Of a stretch of DNA of 64,000 nt, positions 17,026 to 25,914 are shown one piece after another. Made by a program: the position numbers and the translations under genes. Numbering within the stretch: the stretch's first letter is position 1; each line of letters opens with the position of its first letter. The notes beneath the pieces are model-generated. The model saw only the letters and a program-made list of their open reading frames with translations, did not search any database and had not been told where the DNA came from. The DNA is taken from contig NZ_RAPZ01000016.1 of assembly GCF_003610375.1 (NCBI RefSeq), forward strand, positions 62,001-126,000, given 5' to 3'. Origin of the DNA: Sphingomonas sp. PP-CC-1A-547 (lineage in GTDB: Bacteria > Pseudomonadota > Alphaproteobacteria > Sphingomonadales > Sphingomonadaceae).

Positions 17026-18537
17026 CTACCGCGCGATCAGTGACCCGTAGAGTTCGGCATAAGCATCGATGATCGTGTCGTGGTCATAATCGCGCCGTAC
17101 GCGCTCGCGCATCGTCTCGCCCATCGCCAGCCGCATCGCCGGATCGCCGGCAATCGCCAGGATCCCCGCCGCGGTCGCTGCTGGGTTGACCAATGGCGTG
17201 ACGATGCCGCCATGTCCAGAGTCCGCGCCACCGCGCCCCTCGATCATCTCGCGGCAACTGCCGACGTCGGGCGCCACCACCGGGATGCCGCACGCGCCGC
17301 CTTCCAGGATCACCAGCGGCTGTGCCTCCGACAGGCTGGTGAGCACGAGCAGGTCGATCTTCGCCATCCATTCCTCGATCCGGACGCGTCCGGCAAAGCG
17401 GAAGACCGGCGTCAGTTCGAGGTCCTCGACCAGCCGGGTGCACTCGGCGGCATATTCCGGATCCTCGTCCTCGGGGCCGAGCACGACGAAGCGGATGTCG
17501 GGGCGTTCGGCGTGCGCGATCGCGGCGGCGCGGATGAACGTCTTCACGTCCTTGATCGGCACCACGCGGCCGAGCAGCGCGACCAGCGGATGCGCAGGAT
17601 CGCGTTGGTCCGGGAGGCTCGCGAACCGCCGTGAATCGATCCCGTTGGGGATCACGCGGACACGCTCGGCGGCGGCGCCCAGCCGACGCTGGACCGCGGT
17701 GTTCGCGCCGTACAGGGCGACGATCGGATCGCAGCTGTCGTAGCAGGCGGTCGCATAGCTGGTGAACGCGCGCACCCACAGGTCGCGAAGGTCGCGGACG
17801 CTACGCTCCAGTTCGAGCCCGGTATCGACCTGATCGCCGATCCAGTCCGCCATCATCACCTCGATCTGGCGTTCGAGCAGGTAGATGCCGTGCTCGGTGA
17901 TGAACGCCGGTCGCCCGGTCTGGCGCGCGGCGCGGGCAGCGAGCAGGCCTGCGAACCCGGTCGAGATCGTGTGATACGCCTTCGCGCGGGGCAGGGGCGT
18001 GGTCAGCACTGCGAGCAACCCGCCCAGCAGCACACGCATCGCCCAGAAATAATGGTGGAAGGACGCCTTGGGCAGCATCGCCTGATAATGCCGCCGGAGC
18101 CTTGCGAAGACGGCGGGGTGCGACAGAATATCGCCGGGCGCGAGCGGCCGGACGCTGCCGCCGATCACGTCGATCAGCGTCGCGAGCCGATCTGCGCCAC
18201 CGGTCGCGACGAACGCGACCAGCGCATCGGCGATCGGCACCGCAATCCGGTCTGGAATGGCGCGTGGAACGGCCGGTGCGGGCGCGAGGCCGATCTCGAC
18301 AACCGCGACAACGTTGGGCGGCGGCGTCAACTGGAACGGGAGCAGCCCGGCGCCCGGCTTGATCGCGGCGATCACGAACCGGATGTCCGGCAGATGCGTG
18401 ATCAGATCCTGCAACCAACCGGACACGCCACCGATCACATAGGGGTAAGCGCCCTCGACGATCAGGCAGATGTCGGCGTCCGGTATGTCGACAGACGCTT
18501 GTCGCGACTTTTCGGTAAGGGCCGAGAGCGGGATCAT
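17026..18537 (-). CDS. pelF: PelF-like GT4 glycosyltransferase
   Basis: The cytoplasmic polymerase of Pel exopolysaccharide, using UDP-GalNAc/GlcNAc in Pseudomonas; 503 residues, close to P. aeruginosa PelF (507). The N-terminal domain has the family signature ICLIVEGAYPYVIGGVSGWL. The C-terminal Rossmann domain has PNGIDSRRF, GRVVPIKDVKTFI and the EX7E donor-site motif SEAQPLVILEGGACGIPVV. The start was set to ATG 18537, which overlaps the pelE stop as ATGA; a longer frame from 18558 is less likely. PelF works with PelG, PelD and PelE as an inner-membrane synthase complex, and all four are here. It is the last recognised Pel gene of the operon. Confidence 0.92.
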   Translation of the reverse strand: MIPLSALTEKSRQASVDIPDADICLIVEGAYPYVIGGVSGWLQDLITHLPDIRFVIAAIKPGAGLLPFQLTPPPNVVAVVEIGLAPAPAVPRAIPDRIAVPIADALVAFVATGGADRLATLIDVIGGSVRPLAPGDILSHPAVFARLRRHYQAMLPKASFHHYFWAMRVLLGGLLAVLTTPLPRAKAYHTISTGFAGLLAARAARQTGRPAFITEHGIYLLERQIEVMMADWIGDQVDTGLELERSVRDLRDLWVRAFTSYATACYDSCDPIVALYGANTAVQRRLGAAAERVRVIPNGIDSRRFASLPDQRDPAHPLVALLGRVVPIKDVKTFIRAAAIAHAERPDIRFVVLGPEDEDPEYAAECTRLVEDLELTPVFRFAGRVRIEEWMAKIDLLVLTSLSEAQPLVILEGGACGIPVVAPDVGSCREMIEGRGGADSGHGGIVTPLVNPAATAAGILAIAGDPAMRLAMGETMRERVRRDYDHDTIIDAYAELYGSLIAR

Positions 18538-19448
18538 GCCGCCGCTCCCGTCAGCCACCAGATCGCCCGCGTCGTCGCGCCGTGGTGTTTAGCGTCCGTT
18601 GGCGCATCGTTCCGCTCCGACGCAGCCTCGATCGCAGTCGCCATCCGGTCGATCGCGGCGTAATCGCCCGCGGCCCACAATGCTTCCATCATCAACGCGT
18701 CGCGCGTCCCAGACCTTGGATCGTCCGCCTTTGATGGAACCGCGGCGAGCATCGTTGCGACCGCATCCTCGCGAAGGTGGAGGCGTTGCGAATCCGACAG
18801 CAGCACGTCCGAGCGGGCATGATCCGCGAGCAGCGTCGCCAGGCTGATGGCGGCTTCCGGATCGGCGCCATCGGCAACGCGTGCCGATAGCCTCGCTCGT
18901 GCCAGGACGAGGTTCTCCGCGACCCGGGCCGAGGCTGCCGCCGCCAGTGCGCGGATGGTCTGGTCGCCATCGGTCAGCGCCAATGCGATGAGCGGTGACA
19001 GCGCCGGCTCGAACGATCGTACCACTGTCTCCAGCGCGCGCCGCCGCTCGGCAACCGCACCGTGACGCATGATCGTGACCAGCGAACTGAGCGTATCGGG
19101 CGTCGCATGATGAACCCGTCCGTCGAGCATCCGCGCGACAGCCAAACGTGCGCCGCGCTGTGCGGAGCGGCCTGCAACTGGGCGGAACATCTCGTCGTCG
19201 GTGCGCTGCGTCGTGGGCCTGGATAGACGCCCGAGCGGCGACGCGACGAGCAGCCCGAGCGGCCCGAGCACGCCGAGCATCGCCGGCGCAAAGCCGGCCG
19301 CAGTCCCGCTGCGAAGCCACACGCCGAACCCGAACGCACTTACTACGGCGTGCGCGGCGAGGCCCCAACCGACCGCTACTCCGGATATCTGGCACGTCGC
19401 CAGAATAGTCAGTTCGAAGACCGCCAACGCGATCAGGCGGAGGATCAT
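18534..19448 (-). CDS. pelE: PelE-like membrane TPR protein
   Basis: A 304-residue protein (P. aeruginosa PelE about 329). Three hydrophobic segments at about 2-20, 25-45 and 52-72 anchor it in the inner membrane; the rest (about 110-300) is an Ala/Leu-rich helical-repeat region as in the TPR tail of PelE. It is identified more by position between pelD and pelF and by architecture than by motifs. PelE is thought to bridge PelD and PelF. It starts at ATG 19448 inside the pelD stop (ATGA), and its stop overlaps the pelF start. The frame is open far upstream, but that part is a shadow of pelD. Confidence 0.78.
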   Translation of the reverse strand: MILRLIALAVFELTILATCQISGVAVGWGLAAHAVVSAFGFGVWLRSGTAAGFAPAMLGVLGPLGLLVASPLGRLSRPTTQRTDDEMFRPVAGRSAQRGARLAVARMLDGRVHHATPDTLSSLVTIMRHGAVAERRRALETVVRSFEPALSPLIALALTDGDQTIRALAAAASARVAENLVLARARLSARVADGADPEAAISLATLLADHARSDVLLSDSQRLHLREDAVATMLAAVPSKADDPRSGTRDALMMEALWAAGDYAAIDRMATAIEAASERNDAPTDAKHHGATTRAIWWLTGAAA

Positions 19449-20413
19449 GCGACCAGCCCGGCGGATCTCACCGGTTGCCGTGTCGCCTGCGGTAGTTCGG
19501 CGAGCAGGGGCGTCAACCAGGCGGCGATCTCGGCGAGTTCCGCGGTACGATTCGCGTTCAGCGCCTCGAAGGGCAGGGTGTGGAGAACCAGGCAACCGAC
19601 GATCTCGCCGGTCTTCCGGTCGGGCAAGGCGATCGCGGCGACGCCGACACCGTCGAGCGCGTGCCGATCGCTGCGCTTGGCGACATGCAATATGCGTTTG
19701 TGCCGCTCGATCCTCTCCAGGAGGGACGCGGGCAGGACGTCGCGCCGCCCTGCGGTAACCGGCCCGCGGAGCCAGGCACGCGCCTCCCCGCCGGTGACCC
19801 TGTAGCAGGTGAAGTCGGCGGTCCGCGCGGCAAGCGCGACCAGTTCGCCGATCGCACCGCGCCGCTCTGCCCGGTCCTCCGAACTGAGCCGCGTCGCCGT
19901 CTCGATCGCATGGCCGACGGTATGCGCTTCCGTCGCGATCTGGACCTGCAACAGGCGATTGGTCTGCGACAGCGTTGCAAACGCGTCGGTCAGCCTTGCC
20001 AGATTCCGCGTCGCGACCTGGCCGCGCTTTTCCAGCCGATCGTGACGCCCGGTCCGCATGATCGTCACTTCGCCGATGATCCCCGCCACGACGAACCACA
20101 TCAAAGGCTGTAGCGACAGATGGAACAGGTGATCGAGGTAATCGCGTTCGCCGGGGGTGTCTTGAACGTTGGCGAGCCACAGTCCCGATGCGATGACGGC
20201 TGCGAGAACGCCGGGGCCGGTCCCATACGCCAGCGCCATTACGAGGATCGGCACCCAATAGGGGTTGGGATGGACATGCGCGAAGCCGGTGCCGCCCGTC
20301 AGCCACCAGTCGAGTGCGACCAGCGCGGCGAAGGCAAAAGCGATCTCCGCGGCGACGCGCGCGGGGCGTCGCCACCGGGTCTGCCATTTGCGAACAGGGT
20401 CGTCGTGCGTCAC
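19445..20413 (-). CDS. pelD: PelD-like protein lacking the C-terminal GGDEF domain
   Basis: A 322-residue inner-membrane protein; P. aeruginosa PelD is 455. Four hydrophobic segments lie at about 22-40, 50-68, 70-85 and 102-118, followed by a short coiled coil (about 125-165) and a GAF domain (about 165-300, with ELVALAARTADFTCYRVT and GVAAIALPDRKTGEIVGCLVLH). The protein ends about 20 residues after the GAF fold. The degenerate GGDEF domain that binds c-di-GMP in P. aeruginosa through RxxD is absent, and no RxxD stands in a comparable place. The clean ATGA junctions on both sides argue against a recent truncation. It may now be constitutive or sense another ligand through the GAF domain. Confidence 0.85.
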   Translation of the reverse strand: MTHDDPVRKWQTRWRRPARVAAEIAFAFAALVALDWWLTGGTGFAHVHPNPYWVPILVMALAYGTGPGVLAAVIASGLWLANVQDTPGERDYLDHLFHLSLQPLMWFVVAGIIGEVTIMRTGRHDRLEKRGQVATRNLARLTDAFATLSQTNRLLQVQIATEAHTVGHAIETATRLSSEDRAERRGAIGELVALAARTADFTCYRVTGGEARAWLRGPVTAGRRDVLPASLLERIERHKRILHVAKRSDRHALDGVGVAAIALPDRKTGEIVGCLVLHTLPFEALNANRTAELAEIAAWLTPLLAELPQATRQPVRSAGLVA

Positions 20414-21885
20414 TGCGTATCCCCAAGACTGCGTGTCAGCAGCGCCCGTGCGTAGAGTTGGCGACCCGAAAAGCCGGGGCGTGCGATCGATGTGATGCCG
20501 CCGCTGCCCTCGACCCGCCAGGCGACGCCAATCGGAGCCGCGATGCCAAGGCTGGCGGTCGGCCCGTCACCACCGAACCTATCGACGGTCCAGCCTGCCA
20601 GTGCGGTCATCTGCACCGTACCGAGCGCGCCGCTGAGCAGGCCCTGGACGGTATGGTTCTCGCGCGTGGCGAGTGGGATGATGGCCAGGCTGTTCGCGCC
20701 GAGCTGCATGCGCTGGACGTATTCCGCCTCGAACCGATAGGTCAGGCCGAGCGCGGGGAACTGGCGGCGGATGAGATAATCGACCCCACCGCTCGCGACG
20801 ATGGTGTCGCTCGCGCCGCTGCTGCCGGCGAGCCCGTACAGGTTCGCGCCGATATCGCCTTGCACGACGAGACCCGGAGTCAGCCGATAGGTCACCCCGA
20901 GCAGGGCGCGTGACAGATACCCGCCTGCCAGAACCTGCGCCGGCGTCGAGTAATCGGGGATATGCCGGGTCAACGTCACGCGGAACTGCGCGTCGGTGGA
21001 CCCGGCGACGGCCTTCGCACCGCCTCCGGTGACGCCATCGTCGAGCGCGGCGGACGCGAGCAGCTGGACGCGGACCGCGCCGTCGAACGCTGCGGCCAGC
21101 GAGGCATCGACCACGGTATCGCCGGTTCGCACGGTCTGCGCGTCCGTGTCGACCCTGCTGACGATATGGCGAAGGCCGCCACCAGCGGACAAGGTATCGC
21201 CGACCGCCGCCTCGATCCGTGCGGCGAACTCCGCCTGCGACAGGTCGGTGCCGTCGCGCGCGGTGACACCGATGCTGGCGGTCCCCGGTGCGGCAGCGAT
21301 GGCGCGCCGTGCAGTCAGGTCGTTCGCTGCGAGCGCACGGTAATCGCGCGCCGCGCCGCGCACGTCGCCGTCGGCGAGACGCGTGTCGGCGAGCATGCGC
21401 GCCGCGCGTGGGTCGGTCGGATAGCGTTTCGCCAATTGCGTTGCGGCGCGTCGTGCCGGCCCCGGATATCCGGCTGCGGCATCCGCCTCGATCGCGGTCA
21501 GCGCGGCATCGGATGCGGTATCGTCGGAAGTCTCGGCGAGCGGTTCGGTCGAGTACGGCGGTGAGAAGGTCACCGCGACCCTTGGACCCGCCTGCCGCCA
21601 CGTCATCGACCAGCCGGCGGCGGGACGCAGGACGAGGCTGTCGTCGTTCCAGCGAAGATCGCCGATCGCATCGCCCGCCGCCTCGCGGAACGCGGCGATC
21701 CGGTCGGCGCTCATCGGCCGATCGAACCGCGCGACCAGCTCTCCATCGCGGTCTTCGATCCGGACGACGGCTTGGTCGGGCCAGGCGATCACGGACTCGG
21801 GCACCACGACCCGGCTGTCGGCGAAGACGGTACGGGGAACGGTAAGCGCCGGCGCGTCCGTCAGGCAGAGGAGCAGTGCGATCAT
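20410..21885 (-). CDS. PelB C-terminal half: outer-membrane beta-barrel as a separate protein
   Basis: A 491-residue exported protein with a short signal peptide (MIALLLCLTDAPA). An N-terminal beta-domain (about 15-120) is followed by a few helices (about 130-200, with TPR-like AAGYPGPARRAATQLAKRYP) and a beta-rich C-terminal region (about 240-490) of alternating strands ending GRQLYARALLTRSLGDTQ. In P. aeruginosa, PelB is one protein of about 1193 residues with TPRs before a 16-stranded Pel export pore. Here the barrel stands alone, while the TPR scaffold is the preceding gene. It starts at ATG 21885 inside that gene's stop and ends overlapping the pelD start. Confidence 0.75.
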   Translation of the reverse strand: MIALLLCLTDAPALTVPRTVFADSRVVVPESVIAWPDQAVVRIEDRDGELVARFDRPMSADRIAAFREAAGDAIGDLRWNDDSLVLRPAAGWSMTWRQAGPRVAVTFSPPYSTEPLAETSDDTASDAALTAIEADAAAGYPGPARRAATQLAKRYPTDPRAARMLADTRLADGDVRGAARDYRALAANDLTARRAIAAAPGTASIGVTARDGTDLSQAEFAARIEAAVGDTLSAGGGLRHIVSRVDTDAQTVRTGDTVVDASLAAAFDGAVRVQLLASAALDDGVTGGGAKAVAGSTDAQFRVTLTRHIPDYSTPAQVLAGGYLSRALLGVTYRLTPGLVVQGDIGANLYGLAGSSGASDTIVASGGVDYLIRRQFPALGLTYRFEAEYVQRMQLGANSLAIIPLATRENHTVQGLLSGALGTVQMTALAGWTVDRFGGDGPTASLGIAAPIGVAWRVEGSGGITSIARPGFSGRQLYARALLTRSLGDTQ

Positions 21886-23603
21886 TGCGCCAACACCGTT
21901 CGCGCCCGCCCGGCCTGTCCCTGCGCGATCAGCAGGCGCGCGTGCAGCGCAGCGAGCGATCGGTCGCGCGGAGTTTCGGCGCGCAGTGTTTCGACCAGCG
22001 ACAAGGCGTCGGCCCGGCGACCGAGCTTTTCCAGTATTTCCACGCGAGCCTTGCTCTCCGCGGGCGTCTGGGCGAGCGCGCGGTCCAGCCAGGGTCGTGC
22101 CGAACGCTCTCCCCCGATCCGCGCCTGCACGTCGGCCATCAGCCGCAGCGCCGGGAGGTCGGTCGGATCGCTCGCCAGATGCTGGCCGAGCCATTTCGCC
22201 GCACCCTTGGCATCGCCCGCGTTCCAAGCCGTCCACGCGAGGTCGAGCTGATCCCGCGGCGCCGCGACCCCGCCCGCAACGCGGCGTTTGGCGATCGCAG
22301 CCGCTTGTGCCAGGTCGATCTTTGCGGGGGCTGCGGCGGACAGCGCGGCGACCTGCGCCGGATCGAGCGAGCGGCCGTCCAGCAACGACGCCAGCACCGC
22401 ACGACCGGCGGTATCATTGCCAGCCGCGCGGGCCAGCGACAGCCGCATCAGCATCACGTCGGTCTGGCTCGCGAGCGGATGCCGCGACAGGAACGCCAGC
22501 GCCTCGCCCGGTCGGTCGCGCTCGGCATAGCGCGTCAGCCAAGCGCGTTGCTGGTCCGGGCTGCCCTGCAAACTTTGCTGTTTAAGCCAGGTGAGATCGT
22601 CGCCCCCCGGCCGCGGCCCCATCAGGTACAGCAGGCGCTGAGCGGCCGACGCGGTCGGTGGCTGGCCGGTCGCCGCCCGCCGCAGCACCGCCATCGCATC
22701 GCCGCGGTAACCCGTTGCAAGCAGCTGCTCCGCCTCCCGCTCGGGTTGCGCGCCTGGCGCCGCGGCGCGCGCCAGCAATTCGGTACGCAGCCCCTCACGG
22801 TCGCCTGCCTCGGTCAGGATCGCCTCGCGCGCGGTCGCCCGTTGCTCGACCGGCAGATAGTCGGCTGCCCTCAGTCCTGCCGCGGTATCCTTCGCGCGCG
22901 CCGCGACACGGATCGCTAGCCAGGGATCCGCCGCCCGCCAGCTCGCCGTCGTCGCCTTGTCGAGCAGTGCGATCAGGTCCGTGCGCCCAGCCTTGTCGGC
23001 ACTCCGAGCCAGATCGAGCGACAGCGCGGCATCGGGCGGCGGTACGACGTGGTTCGCCGCTGCCACGATCACGAGGTCGGGCCGATCGATCGCATAGGCC
23101 GCCGCAACGATATCCGCCGCCGCCACCGACCCGCGCGTCTGCGCCGCCCGCGCGACGAGCGCAGCCGCATCCGCAGTCCGCCCGGTTTGGCGAAGAAGAT
23201 CGACACGCAGCCGCCACGTCGCTGCCGCCCCGCCGTCGAGCCGTGCCGCCAGATAGCCGAGCGCCACCGTCGGCCGCTTCGCTGCGACCAGGTCATAGGC
23301 GACCTGCAGCGTCGACACCGACTGGCCCTCGGCGATCAGTTGCGCGGTCAGCGCGGCAAGCGTCGCTGCATCGGCAGTCGCGACCTGTGCCGCGATCGCC
23401 GGATGCGCAGGCGGCAGCGCCGGCGGGGATGCCGGCGCGGACGGCATCGAGCTGCTCGCCGCCGGCACAGGCTGCGCACGGCGCTCGGCATGGCGAATCT
23501 CGCGGTCGTTCGGCAACAGCATCAGCCCGCCCGCAAGCAGGCCAAGCCCAGCCAATGCGGGCAGGACGATCGCAAGCCGTCCGCGTCGGCGGTCGATCCT
23601 CAT
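21882..23603 (-). CDS. PelB N-terminal half: membrane-anchored TPR scaffold
   Basis: A 573-residue protein. One membrane helix (about 10-30) is followed by a Pro/Ala linker (about 38-75) and then an Ala/Leu-rich helical repeat solenoid to the end, with several TPR-like pairs (for example LGYLAARLDGGAAATWRLRVDLLRQ and AKWLGQHLASDPTDLPALRLMADVQ). This matches the periplasmic TPR half of PelB, which in Pseudomonas binds PelA and guides polymer to the barrel. The stop overlaps the next gene start (ATGA), so the pair look like a former single gene split with perfect coupling. The start codon overlaps the pelA stop (TAATG). Confidence 0.78.
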   Translation of the reverse strand: MRIDRRRGRLAIVLPALAGLGLLAGGLMLLPNDREIRHAERRAQPVPAASSSMPSAPASPPALPPAHPAIAAQVATADAATLAALTAQLIAEGQSVSTLQVAYDLVAAKRPTVALGYLAARLDGGAAATWRLRVDLLRQTGRTADAAALVARAAQTRGSVAAADIVAAAYAIDRPDLVIVAAANHVVPPPDAALSLDLARSADKAGRTDLIALLDKATTASWRAADPWLAIRVAARAKDTAAGLRAADYLPVEQRATAREAILTEAGDREGLRTELLARAAAPGAQPEREAEQLLATGYRGDAMAVLRRAATGQPPTASAAQRLLYLMGPRPGGDDLTWLKQQSLQGSPDQQRAWLTRYAERDRPGEALAFLSRHPLASQTDVMLMRLSLARAAGNDTAGRAVLASLLDGRSLDPAQVAALSAAAPAKIDLAQAAAIAKRRVAGGVAAPRDQLDLAWTAWNAGDAKGAAKWLGQHLASDPTDLPALRLMADVQARIGGERSARPWLDRALAQTPAESKARVEILEKLGRRADALSLVETLRAETPRDRSLAALHARLLIAQGQAGRARTVLAQ

Positions 23604-24484
23604 TAGCTCGGCTCCGGCACCAATCGGTCGAGCGCCAGCGTCGCGACATAGGGGCTGAACCCCGCCGCGCGCTCGCGCGCATACAGCGCGGCGACCTGCT
23701 TCGTGTCGGCCGGATCCCAGTAATCGAGCGTCATCAGTCTCAGCGCAGGGTTCCGGGCCTTGGCCGCACGCAGGCGACCGGCTTGCCAGGCCCAGTCCGA
23801 ATCGCTGAGCAATTCATAGTGCTTGGCGGCAAAATTCCACCGCGACGCCATCGCCTCGCCGAGCAGGTAATCGATCTTCGGCGCGACGTCGGGCAACAGC
23901 GCATAGCCGCGGTTGAGCATGATGCGAATTCTGGGAAAGCGCGCGCGTACGGCGGCGATCAGCGTCACGCCGGCGGCCACCATGCCCTTGTTGGTCACCG
24001 GATCCTGCCGCTCCATCGCTTCGGCGTTGTCCATCGTATCGATGAAGATGCCGTCATAGCCGAGCGCCAGGATCGCGGGGACGAGCCGGTCGAGCACCGC
24101 CGCGCGCCACGCCGGATGGCGCAGGTCTGCAAGCCGCGCGTCGGGCCAGTTGGGATTGGCGGCCTTAAGCGCCCCGGCCTTTTCGAGCGCGGCGAAATAG
24201 GGCCGGCTGCGCTCGACTTCGCCGAAGCTGACATAGCCGAGCAGGATGCTGCCGGGGCCTCGGAGCGGCGCGATCGGGCGCGCATGATGCGGTTCCAGCA
24301 CAAGCAGCGCGCACATCCTCGCCAATACCGGATCGGTCGTTGCGCCGTAATCGACGCCCCAGCGCAGCGCGGCATTCGCGGACGGCCTGGGGGTGGCATC
24401 CGACAGTGACCGCATGCCCAGCGTCAGGGCCGTTGCACCCAGCGCCAGCATCCGCTGCATGATCTTCCTGCGCGGCATATCCAT
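23603..24484 (-). CDS. PelA hydrolase domain (GH166-like) as a stand-alone protein
   Basis: A 293-residue protein matching only the N-terminal hydrolase of P. aeruginosa PelA (948 residues), an endo-acting enzyme on galactosamine-rich Pel. It has a (beta/alpha)8 barrel with RWGVDYGA (41-48), LLGYVSFGEVE, GIFIDTMD with D149, and YLLGEAM with E210. D149 and E210 sit where the PelA acids (D160 and E218) are expected. A weak signal sequence (about 9-28, ATALTLGM) may export it or anchor it. The reductase-like and deacetylase regions of PelA are missing; similar regions occur in the RTX protein at the head of this operon. The start at 24484 is eight bases after the pelG stop; an overlapping GTG 24496 is an alternative. 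Confidence 0.85.
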   Translation of the reverse strand: MDMPRRKIMQRMLALGATALTLGMRSLSDATPRPSANAALRWGVDYGATTDPVLARMCALLVLEPHHARPIAPLRGPGSILLGYVSFGEVERSRPYFAALEKAGALKAANPNWPDARLADLRHPAWRAAVLDRLVPAILALGYDGIFIDTMDNAEAMERQDPVTNKGMVAAGVTLIAAVRARFPRIRIMLNRGYALLPDVAPKIDYLLGEAMASRWNFAAKHYELLSDSDWAWQAGRLRAAKARNPALRLMTLDYWDPADTKQVAALYARERAAGFSPYVATLALDRLVPEPS

Positions 24485-24492
24485 GATTCCCG

Positions 24493-25890
24493 TCACAACA
24501 GACGCCCTCCGTGCCCCACGACCGAGGGATTGTTGCCGACGAACAGCAGGTAGGTGAGGTTGACCGTCGCCTCGGCGACCAGCGCCATGCCGACCGACGC
24601 ACCGACCACCGCGCCCGCCATATAGCCCCAGCCGAATGCGGCAAACCCCGCATCCCATTGCAGCAGCGTCGCGATGCCGCTGCCGATCGCGAACGCCGTC
24701 CAGGTCAGCAGGATCCGCCCGAACAGGTCGTAATAGGCCAGCACGACGGTCGTCGCGATCACCACGAGATGGAAGACGGTGCCGAGCGAGGTCTGGCGAA
24801 ACGCGAAGATCGCCCGCGCGTCCGCGCCGATGGCCTCGAACAGCGGCACCGCGAACACCCAGGCGAGCGCGGCGACGAGCGCCTGCACCAGCAGCATGAT
24901 CCGCAGCCCGTCGAACATCGTCCGCGCGAGTTCGCTGCGCGCCTCCTCGATCCGTTGCAGCGTCGAGGTGCCGGTACATCGTACGATCATGTCGCCGAAC
25001 GCGCGATCGAACCGCGTCTCGGTGACGATCAGCAACAGCGTCAGGCCCGGCACCATCGTCAGCAGCCCGAGAAAGCTGCCCTGGTCGTTGATCGGATTGA
25101 GCCGCAACAGTCCGATCGCGCGGATGCTGTCGGGCCCCGCCCACAACAGCCATTTGTCGATCCAGATCGCGGCGACCCCGGCGATGCCCGCCGCCGCAAC
25201 GATCCACGCCAACCGCGGCGTCATCGCATCCCGCGTCGGCAGCACGGGCGGCGCGGAGAAATGCCGGCGGATCACGGTCACGATCGCGGCGAGCGTCAGC
25301 CCGATGCCCCCTGCGATCACCGCGAGCACGGTAACGACCTCAGGCCTCGGCAACAGCGCCAGCAACAGCGTCGCAAAACCGATGCCGAGCAGATAGGCGA
25401 GGGGGATCGCGCGGTAACGGCGCAGGGCGGTGAGTAGGGGAGCCGCGATCCAGGCCTGCGTCAGCCACGCGAGGATCAGCGTCGCGAGTGCCGCCTCACC
25501 AAGTGGGAGCCGAGCGAGCGTCCCGAACACCACCGCGCCGACCGCCAGCGCGATCGCGCCGCCCGCAGCGAGTGCTACCAGCATGATCCCCGAAACGCCG
25601 CCGGCATCGCGTGCGAAAATCCGGTCTGCCACCATCCGGGTTGCGAGAATGCCGACGGGTGCCGCGGCGAGCGCGGACAGGCTGAACGCATAGACCAGGA
25701 TCGTCTGCACCGTCCGCGCGCCATCGGCGCCGAGATGCGCGCCTGACCAGTGGTTGAGCATCGCCATCGCGACCGCAGTGATGAGCCACGGCCCGGCGCT
25801 GATAACCGCACCGAATGCGGCGGCGCCGACGATCCCGCCGACGCCGCCCTCACGCGCGGTTTTCGCTAATTGGAAGCCTATGCCCGCCAT
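24493..25890 (-). CDS. pelG: PelG-like inner-membrane Pel transporter
   Basis: A 465-residue polytopic membrane protein (P. aeruginosa PelG about 456) with about 12 predicted helices. The start MAGIGFQLAKTAREGG and the block GAVISAGPWLITAVA are characteristic of PelG, a member of the MOP flippase-like superfamily that moves Pel across the inner membrane together with PelF. The start at 25890 lies 24 bases after the RTX gene stop, and the hydrolase gene follows directly, so it is the second gene of the operon. Confidence 0.93.
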   Translation of the reverse strand: MAGIGFQLAKTAREGGVGGIVGAAAFGAVISAGPWLITAVAMAMLNHWSGAHLGADGARTVQTILVYAFSLSALAAAPVGILATRMVADRIFARDAGGVSGIMLVALAAGGAIALAVGAVVFGTLARLPLGEAALATLILAWLTQAWIAAPLLTALRRYRAIPLAYLLGIGFATLLLALLPRPEVVTVLAVIAGGIGLTLAAIVTVIRRHFSAPPVLPTRDAMTPRLAWIVAAAGIAGVAAIWIDKWLLWAGPDSIRAIGLLRLNPINDQGSFLGLLTMVPGLTLLLIVTETRFDRAFGDMIVRCTGTSTLQRIEEARSELARTMFDGLRIMLLVQALVAALAWVFAVPLFEAIGADARAIFAFRQTSLGTVFHLVVIATTVVLAYYDLFGRILLTWTAFAIGSGIATLLQWDAGFAAFGWGYMAGAVVGASVGMALVAEATVNLTYLLFVGNNPSVVGHGGRLL

Positions 25891-25914
25891 AACACTGCCG
25901 GCCTATGCCGCGGA

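Noticed and set aside
18534..20426. Single 630-codon frame covering pelE and pelD
   Set aside because: Only the pelE part has protein sense in this frame; the upstream part is a shadow of pelD, and an ATGA overlap gives the real start at 19448.
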